NCBI GenBank assembly: GCA_003646995.1
Contig: QMLZ01000071.1
Location: 1 to 11,948 of the forward strand
Reading direction: 5' to 3'
DNA: 11,948 nucleotides
From: Deltaproteobacteria bacterium
Lineage (GTDB): Bacteria; Desulfobacterota; DSM-4660; Desulfatiglandales; Desulfatiglandaceae
The position numbers and the translations under genes were made by a program. The stretch's first letter is position 1. Every line of letters begins with the position of its first letter. The notes under the pieces are model-generated. The model was given only the letters and a program-made list of their open reading frames with translations, was not told the origin of the DNA and searched no databases. This document shows, one piece after another, positions 1 to 6,719 of this stretch.

Positions 1-47
1 TCCTTATTTTATGGCTCAATCCAAAAGGCTAAGTGCTTACACCGTTA

Positions 48-240
48 GGCCAAATAATGCCAAATGTCAAAATCCAAATGTGAAATGAATTAAGGAGACA
101 GAAGACAGAAAACCCGAGACCTGGGATACTAAGAAGCAATAATGCTTGGCTCCTGGAATAGAGATTAGCAGCAACTCCCTTCTGACTTCTAACTCCTGAT
201 TACTGACTTCTGACTACTGACTCCTGGCTCCTTGCTTCCT
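48..240. repeat. Degenerate 7-bp repeat array downstream of and inside the queD 3' end
   Basis: The stretch reads as consecutive heptamers in one register. From 62 the units are AAATGTC, AAAATCC, AAATGTG, AAATGAA. From 97 they are GACAGAA, GACAGAA. From 181 they are TCTGACT, TCTAACT, CCTGATT, ACTGACT, TCTGACT, ACTGACT, CCTGGCT, CCTTGCT. The units at 48-131 and 174-240 differ in motif but are separated by an exact multiple of seven. The middle part (132-173) fits only loosely. The array enters the coding region of the queD-like gene and supplies its stop codon. It fills the 188 bases before the first gene, and I see no other feature there. Confidence 0.85.
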
Positions 241-605
241 TCGTAATAACTCGCACACGCCGTATCAGATTCCCACGCTGTCACCTTGTACACAGTAACA
301 GGCTTGCTTGAAAGTTCTTCACTAACCCTTTTGTAAATATACCTTGCAATGTTTTCCGAAGATGGGTTGTCTTCTCGGAATGGCTCAAGCTCATTCAGAA
401 ACTGGTGGTCCAAGGTGTCAAGCGCCTTCTTGGTTGCTTCTTTCACCTCTTTAAAATCCACCAAAGTGCCGTCTTCGGCCAAATGCTCCCCCCTGACGTA
501 TACCTCCACTTTCCAGTTGTGGCCATGAAGCTTCTCACAAGAGCCTTTGAAGTTGCGAAGCTGGTGTGCACCCGCAAAATGGGAGATTATTTTCAGCTCA
601 TACAT
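189..605 (-). CDS. queD: 6-carboxy-5,6,7,8-tetrahydropterin synthase (QueD / PTPS family)
   Basis: This 138-residue protein is a 6-pyruvoyl-tetrahydropterin synthase family member. QueD converts 7,8-dihydroneopterin triphosphate to 6-carboxytetrahydropterin, the second step of queuosine/7-deazaguanine synthesis in the cytosol. The zinc ligands are visible as His14 (AGAHQL) and His27/His29 (LHGHN), with the catalytic Cys23 just before them (SCEKLHGHN). LDHQFLN (65-71, Asp66/His67) and the substrate-binding Glu112 in WES are also present. The Cys spacing favours QueD over eukaryotic-type PTPS. The start is an ATG 5 bp after the zinc-ribbon stop, with an AGAGGA ribosome site overlapping that gene's end, so the two are cotranscribed. 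Family similarity ends near residue 123. The last 15 residues and the stop are encoded by the heptamer array and are probably a non-functional tail. No queC or queE is in view. Confidence 0.93.
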   Translation of the reverse strand: MYELKIISHFAGAHQLRNFKGSCEKLHGHNWKVEVYVRGEHLAEDGTLVDFKEVKEATKKALDTLDHQFLNELEPFREDNPSSENIARYIYKRVSEELSSKPVTVYKVTAWESDTACASYYEGSKEPGVSSQKSVIRS

Positions 606-610
606 TGCTG

Positions 611-868
611 TTATTCCTCTTCACCGGGTTCATAGGGTCTACCACACTCCGTACATTTTCCATTGACAATAATTCCAGTGCAGGTGCCATCGGGACAGAG
701 AATGCGACTCTCAATGTCGAAAGCGTCATCTGGCTCTTCTGTATCAGGCCCCTCCCGATGAAGCAGGGTTCCACAGTACATGCAGAATTTGGCCTCTTCC
801 GGATTCATCCTTCCACACTCCTCACATTCTGTCCCCGGGATTTCTTCCTTGCATATCGGGCATTTCAT
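611..868 (-). CDS. Small multi-zinc-ribbon protein
   Basis: An 85-residue acidic protein built almost entirely of paired cysteines: CPIC (3-6), CEEC (15-18), CMYC (29-32), then after an acidic linker CPDGTC (58-63) and CTEC (72-75). The first six cysteines resemble one and a half zinc ribbons. The C-terminal module ILCPDGTC...GKCTECGRPY looks like a separate single zinc site. No catalytic residues are visible, so a protein- or nucleic-acid-binding role is the most that can be said. A longer frame starts at 919, but its extra codons lie in the terminator hairpin. The ATG at 868 begins the typical MKCPIC and is preceded by GAGG and AAGGGGGG, so I use it. It is translated just ahead of the queD-like gene, with only 5 bp between them. 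Confidence 0.8.
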   Translation of the reverse strand: MKCPICKEEIPGTECEECGRMNPEEAKFCMYCGTLLHREGPDTEEPDDAFDIESRILCPDGTCTGIIVNGKCTECGRPYEPGEEE

Positions 869-886
869 TTGCCTCGTCCCCCCCTT

Positions 887-914
887 AAAAAAATAGGGCC
901 ACTGCTGTGGGCCC
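887..914 (-). terminator. Intrinsic terminator after the FmdB-type gene
   Basis: On the minus strand GTGGGCCC-type sequence (914-907 read in reverse) and GTGGCCC (902-896) form a GC-rich stem of about 7 bp with a one-base bulge and a four-base loop. TA and then seven T (893-887) follow. It lies about 100 bp past the fmdB-like stop and ends 19 bp before the zinc-ribbon start. It therefore separates the two genes unless there is readthrough or the second promoter is used. Confidence 0.8.
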
Positions 915-918
915 TTCA

Positions 919-947
919 CTTTTAGTTAAACCAAAAAAATTTGTCAA
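919..947 (-). promoter_or_regulatory. Candidate sigma70 promoter for the zinc-ribbon-queD unit
   Basis: A perfect TTGACA (947-942 on the minus strand) is followed after 17 bp by TAAAAG (924-919), four of six matches to TATAAT. The predicted start of transcription falls at about 912, inside the left arm of the terminator hairpin. This would let the downstream unit be transcribed independently of the fmdB-like gene. The -10 is only moderate. Confidence 0.45.
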
Positions 948-1015
948 TCTTGGTATACGGTCCTCTACCGCTCCCTGTCGGCCTACCCCGCAAACTGAGG
1001 CCGAGGATCCAAGCC

Positions 1016-1180
1016 TTAGCTCTTCTTGGATGTTACCACCTGAAAAGATGTGATCTGTTGTTTTACACGGGTACTCTTGCACTTTGGGCAGCGTATTTTC
1101 TTTTTCTCGAACTCGGAGATCGGCATCACCAATGTGAATTCCTTATTGCATTTTTGGCAAATGAATTCGTACGTCGGCAT
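1016..1180 (-). CDS. FmdB-family putative regulatory zinc-ribbon protein (54 aa)
   Basis: This short gene encodes 54 residues beginning MPTYEFICQKCNKEF, the standard opening of the FmdB/CxxC_CxxC_SSSS family. CQKC (8-11) and CPKC (31-34) form one zinc ribbon. A basic C-terminal segment ends in SFQVVTSKKS before a TAA. The ATG at 1180 has an excellent ribosome site, AGGAGG six bases upstream. An intrinsic terminator follows. Members of the family were named from a gene near a formamidase/amidase regulator, and their biochemical role is unsettled. They are probably small cytosolic regulatory or assembly factors. The flanking genes do not point to an amide-utilisation locus here. The start, ribosome site, cysteines and terminator together make this a real gene despite its size. 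Confidence 0.88.
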   Translation of the reverse strand: MPTYEFICQKCNKEFTLVMPISEFEKKKIRCPKCKSTRVKQQITSFQVVTSKKS

Positions 1181-1224
1181 GGCTAACCTCCTAATATTTT
1201 AAATATAACCCCAATTATTAGAAA

Positions 1225-1252
1225 ATCTTAAGTCCTTTCCCAACAATGTCAA
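1225..1252 (-). promoter_or_regulatory. Candidate sigma70 promoter for the FmdB-type gene
   Basis: On the minus strand TTGACA (1252-1247) is spaced 16 bp from TAAGAT (1230-1225), four of six matches to TATAAT. The predicted 5' untranslated leader is about 37 bases and contains the AGGAGG ribosome site. The position is right, and the -10 is moderate. Confidence 0.45.
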
Positions 1253-1355
1253 CAACTTTTTCTCCTTTCCCGCTCTCTGCCATCATTCTATTCCTTGCGT
1301 TTATATGCTTTACGAGCTAGGATCTAATAGTCTGACTTGTTTCCGAGATTTGTCT

Positions 1356-1571
1356 ATGAATCGGCCTTCAGGAAAAAATTCACGCCCAACTTTTGCCCCA
1401 AAAAAGGTGAGTTGCTTTACCTGCCGGCATTTTTACATCACCCACCGCCCTCCCCATGCTTACGGCTGTAAGGCGATGGGCTTCAAATCCTCCCGGCTTC
1501 CCTCACACGTCGTGTTTTCCACTTCAGGCATCCCTTGCCAGGCTTATTCCAAAAAGAACAAGTCCCTTTAA
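1356..1571 (+). CDS. Small conserved-looking Cys protein (CxxCRHFYIT...GCKAMGFKS type)
   Basis: A 71-residue protein with a basic, disordered N-terminus and then the core CFTCRHFYIT, a Tyr-Gly-Cys-Lys-Ala-Met-Gly-Phe-Lys-Ser segment and SGIPCQAY. The four cysteines, spaced CxxC-C-C, could bind one metal. From memory, proteins with this CxxCRHFYITxxPxxPYGCxxxGFKS pattern occur in deltaproteobacteria and Firmicutes. Some carry the name uracil-DNA glycosylase, but this protein is far too short and lacks the UDG active-site motifs, so I do not assign that function. The ATG at 1356 is preceded by a weak GAG eight bases upstream. An in-frame ATG at 1305 has no ribosome site and would add an unconserved-looking stretch. 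The gene converges on the MltF-type gene with a 41-bp gap and no clear terminator. Confidence 0.7.
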   Translation: MNRPSGKNSRPTFAPKKVSCFTCRHFYITHRPPHAYGCKAMGFKSSRLPSHVVFSTSGIPCQAYSKKNKSL

Positions 1572-1612
1572 AAGCAAGAGAATCGCAGGCTGGCCGCCGT
1601 TGCTACCCATGC

Positions 1613-3052
1613 CTAGTCCAATTTTGGTCCTGCTTTTTGCTTTTCTATTGCCATCCGGTATATTAGATAGTACTTGTTTATATTACTCACATATCTAACG
1701 GTTTCTTGGCCCAAAATTCGTAGCACTGCGATCTCCACATTTCTAAACCACCGATCTGGATTGAGTCCCATTTTTCGCGCCAGCTTCCTTGCTCTCCCTA
1801 TATTTGCCGGACCAGCGTTATAAGCAGCAAGGGCAAACCTCACTCGATCCCTTGCCCTAATCTTCGGATCGCTAAAGTATTTATCCCTTAGAAAAGCTAG
1901 ATACCTCACCGCAGCATGAATGTTGTTTTCCAGCCTTTCCACGTTTTTGATCCCAACGTGTTTGTCTCTGGCCGTTTCAGGGCGAACCTGCATTACCCCG
2001 ATTGCCCCCGATGGATTCTTTTTACTCTGATCCAATCCCGACTCCTGGTACGCCATAGCCAAAAGCAGTACCCAGTCAAAACCGTACTGACTGCCGTATT
2101 TTTTGAGTAAGGTTATAAGTTTACTCAGCTTCTTGAAATCTCCCGATGACAAGGGATTCTTAATCCAAGGATTTTTCTTGTAATACCTGTTGAAGTAAAT
2201 GTTGCCTAGGAGAGTCCCCTTCCTGTATCTCCTCAAAAAGATGTTCAGGGAATTTCTTAACTTCGGGTTTTCCTTCCTTACCATCCATGCTATTTGTCCG
2301 CCTTCTCGCAACTTGATGTTATGGTACACTTTTATGTTGGGAAAAATCTTCGCCCATATGCCCGCGATGTTGCTGTCAGCTACCGTGATAGGGACAGCCC
2401 CGCTGTTGACCATCTCCAAAATGTCTTCTGTCTCCAGGCTTTCATCTGCTAGTCTGATTCTAACGGGCCTCTTTCCCACTTTTCTGAGACCACGGTTCAA
2501 GGCCAAGAGACTTTCGTAGTAGCTGCTGCTTTTTCTTACAAACACTGTCTTACCGGAAAGTTCCTCCTTAGTGGACAGGGTGGGCACACCTTTGTGGGTC
2601 ACGACAAGCTCATCAATCCCGGTCAAGTACGGCTGGGTGAACGACACAAGTCTCTTGCGCTTAGGGGTGATAGTCAGTCCGGCAGCTGAAATGTCGCCGT
2701 AGCCCTTGATCAAATCCTCTATCAGCTTGCCCCTGGTTACCGGGATGAAGTCCAAAACTATCCTGAGCTCTTTCTTGCCAATATTCCTATTGAGAAAATT
2801 TTCATACTCCTTGAGCAAGCTATACTCAAAGCCGAAAAACTTTCCTTCATAAATAAAAAAATTGGTCTTATTTAGGGTGGTCAGGACCCTGACATAGCGT
2901 CTCTTGATAAGACCGTCGAGGTCGTCTGTGTAACGCTCAGATAAGTGCGCACCCAAGGGAAGGGGGGTTTCAGTATTGATCCGACCTCGGGCGGGGCAGA
3001 CCAAAAATAAAACAAGGACGAAACACACAATAGTTGCAAGCTCACGCCTCAT
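1613..3052 (-). CDS. mltF: MltF-type lytic murein transglycosylase with solute-binding domain
   Basis: A 479-residue exported enzyme that cleaves the MurNAc-GlcNAc bond of peptidoglycan to give 1,6-anhydro ends. A hydrophobic signal segment (about 6-19) precedes a likely signal peptidase I site near PARG. The cysteine in FLVC is not in a proper lipobox. Residues about 48-295 form a bacterial extracellular solute-binding protein family 3 domain (LTITPKRKRLVSFTQPY at 126-142 is typical). Residues about 305-470 form the SLT domain, with catalytic Glu337 in AYQES, then GVMQV (352-356), AAYNAG (409-414) and ETVRYVSNI (450-458). The order and length match MltF, whose substrate-binding domain modulates activity. 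The ATG has AGGA seven bases upstream. It is the last gene of an operon headed by a histidine kinase, 44 bp after the GGDEF-like gene, which suggests cell-wall turnover tied to signalling. Confidence 0.9.
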   Translation of the reverse strand: MRRELATIVCFVLVLFLVCPARGRINTETPLPLGAHLSERYTDDLDGLIKRRYVRVLTTLNKTNFFIYEGKFFGFEYSLLKEYENFLNRNIGKKELRIVLDFIPVTRGKLIEDLIKGYGDISAAGLTITPKRKRLVSFTQPYLTGIDELVVTHKGVPTLSTKEELSGKTVFVRKSSSYYESLLALNRGLRKVGKRPVRIRLADESLETEDILEMVNSGAVPITVADSNIAGIWAKIFPNIKVYHNIKLREGGQIAWMVRKENPKLRNSLNIFLRRYRKGTLLGNIYFNRYYKKNPWIKNPLSSGDFKKLSKLITLLKKYGSQYGFDWVLLLAMAYQESGLDQSKKNPSGAIGVMQVRPETARDKHVGIKNVERLENNIHAAVRYLAFLRDKYFSDPKIRARDRVRFALAAYNAGPANIGRARKLARKMGLNPDRWFRNVEIAVLRILGQETVRYVSNINKYYLIYRMAIEKQKAGPKLD

Positions 3053-3096
3053 GCCTCAATCCTACGTAAAGTTGTCACAGCACCTGTTTTCAAGGG

Positions 3097-4119
3097 TCAT
3101 TCGTAGGTGGTCCACTCCTCCCTTCCCTGCCTCAAAAGCATTTCCATAGCCCTCCTCACTAGAGACCTTGGATCAATCACTCCTGCGTCCCTTGTCGATG
3201 CTATCCCGCTCTTGAGTTTCAGGTGGAATTCCCTACCGCCGACTACTATTGGGGTCTTGGACACATGGTTGGATAAGCGTTCCAACATGTTCCCCGACTT
3301 TCTCTTGTCGGTGGAAGGCAAAATAATAATATACCGCCCGTCCTCATATGTGCCGAGGACATCTGTTATCCTTATTAACTCCTTTAATCCGCCCACTACC
3401 TTGCTCACCGCTTTTTCCAGCGCACCCGCATCAGCAACGCTCCCATTGTCCAGCTGCACCTCAAACAATATTATGGAAAGAGTATTCTCATACCGGATAG
3501 CCCTTTGAAACTCTCTCATGAGTATCTCTTCAACTGCCCGCTTATTCAGTAGACCACTCGCTTCGTCCCTTGGAGAAGATAGTTTTACCTTCTCGTGTGC
3601 GACCACATTGGACAAACAGACAGACACCTTTACAGCCAGCCTCTTTAGGAGCGTAGTATCCATACCCGGAACATAACGGTCTGGAGAACTGTCCCCCAGG
3701 TTCAAGGTTCCTACCAGCTCCTCGTTGAGGGTAAGAGGAGTCAGCGCAAGGGATCGGATAAGGTATTTTTCATGATCAGGGAAAAGCTTGTAAAATGGGC
3801 TTAGATCCCGATTTACCAGGATAGGTTCTTTGGCAGTTCCGATCAGCCCGAGAAGGGTGTTTCGCGGGACTATGTTCAGTCTTTCTCTTACCACATCTGA
3901 TTCAGAAAGGCTCGGGATCAAGGGCTTCAAATCGCCTTCGTCGATCAATGTTATCCATACGTAGGGGATGGTGAATTTTTCCCTGATTTCAGTAAGCAAT
4001 CGCTCAAACAGCCCCTTAAAATCCAACACGGATAAAACTGTTACCTCTACCTCAAAAAATTTTCTCGCTATCTGTTCGTTGTGCTCAAGTCTCTGCATTA
4101 TGGTATCAAGGTCGTCCAT
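3097..4119 (-). CDS. GAF/DUF484-like sensor with degenerate GGDEF domain
   Basis: A 340-residue soluble protein. Residues about 10-175 form a GAF-type sensor domain resembling DUF484 (opening with a helix, FEVEVTVLSVLDFKGLFERL at 22-41, then VWITLIDEGDL). Residues about 184-335 form a GGDEF fold: DEASGLLNKRAVEEIL (185-200) matches the usual DxLTGLxNRR start, and RITDVLGTYEDGRYIIILP (250-268) occupies the signature position. There GGDEF is replaced by YEDGR, so the acidic active-site pair is lost and diguanylate cyclase activity is unlikely. No RxxD inhibitory site is evident just upstream. It may act as a protein-interaction or nucleotide-binding module. The ATG has AGG five bases upstream. 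It follows the histidine kinase by 41 bp and precedes mltF, so the three are one operon. Confidence 0.82.
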   Translation of the reverse strand: MDDLDTIMQRLEHNEQIARKFFEVEVTVLSVLDFKGLFERLLTEIREKFTIPYVWITLIDEGDLKPLIPSLSESDVVRERLNIVPRNTLLGLIGTAKEPILVNRDLSPFYKLFPDHEKYLIRSLALTPLTLNEELVGTLNLGDSSPDRYVPGMDTTLLKRLAVKVSVCLSNVVAHEKVKLSSPRDEASGLLNKRAVEEILMREFQRAIRYENTLSIILFEVQLDNGSVADAGALEKAVSKVVGGLKELIRITDVLGTYEDGRYIIILPSTDKRKSGNMLERLSNHVSKTPIVVGGREFHLKLKSGIASTRDAGVIDPRSLVRRAMEMLLRQGREEWTTYE

Positions 4120-4160
4120 AATTACCTAAATCTCCCGTCTCACAGTCCCTATCGTGGATA

Positions 4161-5984
4161 CTACTTGTCAGTATGTATTGGCAGTCGCGCCACGAACGTG
4201 GTTGTATTGCGGTCGGTTTCCACCTCAATCTTGCCGCCCAGCAGCCTCATGATCCTGTAGGTTATATATAATCCCCTTCCCTCATTGCCTTCTCCTTGAA
4301 CCAGCCGCCTTTTATCCTCCTCCGGTATCCTTCCGGTGTTAGTGATCTCGGCGCAGGCCCATTCGCCATCTCGAAATGTCCGAATTGACAAGCTCCCTCC
4401 CCTCAACGGAATGGCCTTGGTGGCATTATTCAGAAGGTTGTCGAAGACCCTTTCCAGGTGTATAGGAAAACAGTAAACCTTCAGGTTCTCGGCAAACGGT
4501 CCTTCTTTGAGTACTACATTTTGCTTTAACTGCTCTTTAATAGCTTCCTTGTTAATCTCGAACCTCTTGAGCAGGACCTCCGTAATGTCCACTACTTGTT
4601 CCTTGCCCACAGCGTAGATACTCAAGGCCAGCTCCTGCATCCTGCTTGTCTCTTCAAACAAGATTTCTACGTACCTCTTAATTTGGTCCTTTTGCTCTTC
4701 GTAGGCATCTTGTTCCAGTATTTTTTTCAGTCTTCTTGCAAATCCTGCAGATGCTATGGCTGGATTCTTAAAATCGTGCAGGATATCGTCGAGCCTTTCC
4801 ATTCGCTGGGCCTTCATCAACTCCTGGCCCAAAAACAGGAACAGTTCGATCTCGTCGTCCCTGTACCTTTGTCTTTGTTCAATGGCGTCAAAGGTCATAA
4901 AGTGTGTTATCTCGCCTTCAACATAAAGGGGGATGTAGAGAATTGAATTTATGTTATGTCGGTTGGCAAACTTTTTCATATGCTCTGAGATTATGTAACT
5001 CTTCTGTGGGTCCACTACGAGGATATAAGATGGTGAAACCACTTCGTAAGATCCGTCTCCTTCATACTCCCGAAGGCCCAAGATGATTTCAAAGGCAGGC
5101 TCGCTGCTCACGGGAAACTTTTTCCCTATCCCGTGGTATCCGCTTCCTTCAGGATACCCAGCCTCCAAGGTTACGTATTGGTAATCGCCTGTAACTGAGA
5201 AAAGGGCACAACTTTGAACATTCACCACGTCAGCCAGCTCAGGTATCACCTCGTTAAAAACCTCTTTCATCTTAATCCCGCCGCGCCTTCCCAGGCGACG
5301 AAAGATATGACGAACAATGGCATCCTTTTTCTCGTTGAGCCGATGCATCGAGATGATCTTCTTCCTGGCTATAACGTAACTAAGCCTTTTAGCCAGTAAC
5401 TCCGCCACCTTGATCTCCAGCGGACTGAACTCTCTCCCCTTTTCAGGAAAATATATCTGGATAACACCCCTGGTGTCCCTCTCACTAGGGAAAAACCGCG
5501 GTATCTCCAGGGGTATGGCCATGAGAGAATGAATACCCCTCTTGTATACCACCCCCTTGTCTTCGTATCTTTTTTCGTCCAAGATGTCTGGCACCAGGCA
5601 AGTCCTTCTGGTCTTAACAACCTCTCCGGCAATGCTTCCATCTAAGGGTATGTAAGTTTCCCGGTATTCTTCGTGGGATGGGTAAGACCCATAGGACAAC
5701 ATTTGCTCGCTCTGGGGGTCGTAAATCCGGACTGAAGCTGAGCTGGCACCCAAAAACTCAACTATGTATTTCGTGGCCCTCGCAAGAATCTTCTGTTCGG
5801 GTAAGTCCGGATCGATATCTACGATTTCGTCTACTTGTCTTATGATTTGGTCCAAGAAAGTTGTGAGCAAATGGGTCTCAAGCCACTCCATTAAGGATTC
5901 CCAGAAGGCATCACTGCATGACGCCTCCTTGGTCCAAGGTTCCCTTTTTAAGGCCTCCACTAGTTTTCGTAGACTGGACCACAT
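4161..5984 (-). CDS. Soluble sensor histidine kinase with two GAF domains
   Basis: A 607-residue cytoplasmic kinase with no membrane segment. Counting from the ATG at 5984, a helical leader precedes a first GAF domain (about 60-210; VRIYDPQSEQMLSYG, GSIAGEVVKTRR, SLMAIPL). A second GAF-like domain spans about 240-390. The dimerisation helix carries the phospho-acceptor His403 in ILHDFKNPA. The ATPase domain has the N box FDNLLNNATKAIP (514-526), a variant G1 box NTGRI instead of DxGxG, and a G2 box GRGLYIT (569-575). A longer frame begins with TTG at 6029 but lacks a ribosome site, whereas AAAGGTGG sits four bases before the ATG at 5984. No response regulator is in the window, so its partner is unknown. 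The signal is probably a small ligand or redox/gas cue bound by the GAF domains. It heads the operon with the GGDEF-like and MltF genes. Confidence 0.88.
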   Translation of the reverse strand: MWSSLRKLVEALKREPWTKEASCSDAFWESLMEWLETHLLTTFLDQIIRQVDEIVDIDPDLPEQKILARATKYIVEFLGASSASVRIYDPQSEQMLSYGSYPSHEEYRETYIPLDGSIAGEVVKTRRTCLVPDILDEKRYEDKGVVYKRGIHSLMAIPLEIPRFFPSERDTRGVIQIYFPEKGREFSPLEIKVAELLAKRLSYVIARKKIISMHRLNEKKDAIVRHIFRRLGRRGGIKMKEVFNEVIPELADVVNVQSCALFSVTGDYQYVTLEAGYPEGSGYHGIGKKFPVSSEPAFEIILGLREYEGDGSYEVVSPSYILVVDPQKSYIISEHMKKFANRHNINSILYIPLYVEGEITHFMTFDAIEQRQRYRDDEIELFLFLGQELMKAQRMERLDDILHDFKNPAIASAGFARRLKKILEQDAYEEQKDQIKRYVEILFEETSRMQELALSIYAVGKEQVVDITEVLLKRFEINKEAIKEQLKQNVVLKEGPFAENLKVYCFPIHLERVFDNLLNNATKAIPLRGGSLSIRTFRDGEWACAEITNTGRIPEEDKRRLVQGEGNEGRGLYITYRIMRLLGGKIEVETDRNTTTFVARLPIHTDK

Positions 5985-6117
5985 ATGCCACCTTTTGCCT
6001 TCCTTAACAAATGGCGAATCTAAAGTCAAGAAAGGCAGTTAGACGCGCTGCCCCAGGGTTGGCATCACATTTGGGTTTGACCTGCCTGGCAAGATGTATT
6101 AGTGTTTTTTGAGTTTT

Positions 6118-6145
6118 ATTGTACTATCTCACATCGGTCCTTCAA
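6118..6145 (-). promoter_or_regulatory. Candidate promoter for the kinase-GGDEF-mltF operon
   Basis: On the minus strand TTGAAG (6145-6140) is followed after 16 bp by TACAAT (6123-6118), five of six matches to the -10 consensus. It lies in the 217-bp divergent spacer between the kinase ATG and the plus-strand pair. A second weaker option (TTGCCA, 17 bp, TGTGAT) lies closer to the kinase. The rest of the spacer shows only the plus-strand ribosome site AGGAGG at 6190-6195. Confidence 0.35.
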
Positions 6146-6201
6146 TATTGTTACCCTAAACCTTTTTTCCAGCTTGCCTTTGCAGTCTCAGGAGGTACCT
6201 C

Positions 6202-6717
6202 ATGATCCAAATGGTGGCAAAACTGCTTAGGGTTCTGAACTCCGAATCCGAGCCCGGTCAGATCTCACTAGCACTGTGCTTTGCCATGGTCATAGGATTT
6301 ACCCCATTGTATACAATTCACAACTTACTGGTGATTCTTCTAGTGCTGATCCTTAGGGTCAATCTCTCAGCGTTTTTACTGAGTTGGGGATTTTTCTCCG
6401 GCCTGGCATATCTACTTGACCCTCTTTTCCACCAAATAGGCCTAGCTGTGCTTACCGCCTCTCCCCTAGAAGGCCTGTGGACATCCCTGTATAACATGAC
6501 CATATTTCGCCTTGAAAATTTCAACAACACTATTGTCATGGGCAGCCTAGTTTTATCCATGCTATTGTTTGCCCCCCTTTATTGGGCCTTAAACCTTGCC
6601 ATAAGAAAATACCGTGAAAACATCCTAACATGGGTCCAAAAGACTAGGGTCATGCAATTCATCAAAGGAAGCAGGCTGTACACCACGTATCAAGCCGTAT
6701 CAGGATGGAGGGACTAG
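6202..6717 (+). CDS. DUF2062 / TIGR03546-like inner-membrane protein
   Basis: A 171-residue polytopic membrane protein. Hydrophobic segments lie at about 21-35, 39-58, 60-76 and 111-134. A short basic C-terminal tail follows (IRKYRENILTWVQKTR). The segment IGFTPLYTIHNLLVILLVLI with the following RVNLSAFLLSWGFFSG resembles DUF2062 and fits the hypothetical family TIGR03546, which from memory is normally encoded beside TIGR03545. That is exactly the arrangement here. The ATG has AGGAGG seven bases upstream and is well supported. Its stop lies two bases before the ATG of the AsmA-like gene, so translational coupling is likely. Function is unknown. A membrane partner for the large AsmA-like protein is the reasonable inference. 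Confidence 0.78.
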   Translation: MIQMVAKLLRVLNSESEPGQISLALCFAMVIGFTPLYTIHNLLVILLVLILRVNLSAFLLSWGFFSGLAYLLDPLFHQIGLAVLTASPLEGLWTSLYNMTIFRLENFNNTIVMGSLVLSMLLFAPLYWALNLAIRKYRENILTWVQKTRVMQFIKGSRLYTTYQAVSGWRD

Positions 6718-6719
6718 AG

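Noticed and set aside
48..240. CRISPR array
   Set aside because: The units are 7 bp, degenerate and contiguous, with no 20-40-bp repeats or spacers and no cas genes.
885..1082. Minus-strand frame of 65 codons over the fmdB-like end and terminator
   Set aside because: It overlaps the fmdB-like gene in another frame, covers the terminator and promoter, and has no recognisable motif or ribosome site.
941..1186. Plus-strand frame of 81 codons
   Set aside because: It is antisense to the fmdB-like gene, which has a strong ribosome site and family motifs.
1478..1497. TTCAAATCC resembling a tRNA T-arm
   Set aside because: It lies inside the small CxxC protein gene, and no cloverleaf can be built around it.
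6077..6102. TTGACC...TATTAG as a plus-strand promoter for the DUF2062-like gene
   Set aside because: The spacing is only 14 bp, too short for a sigma70 promoter. No better plus-strand candidate was found in the spacer.
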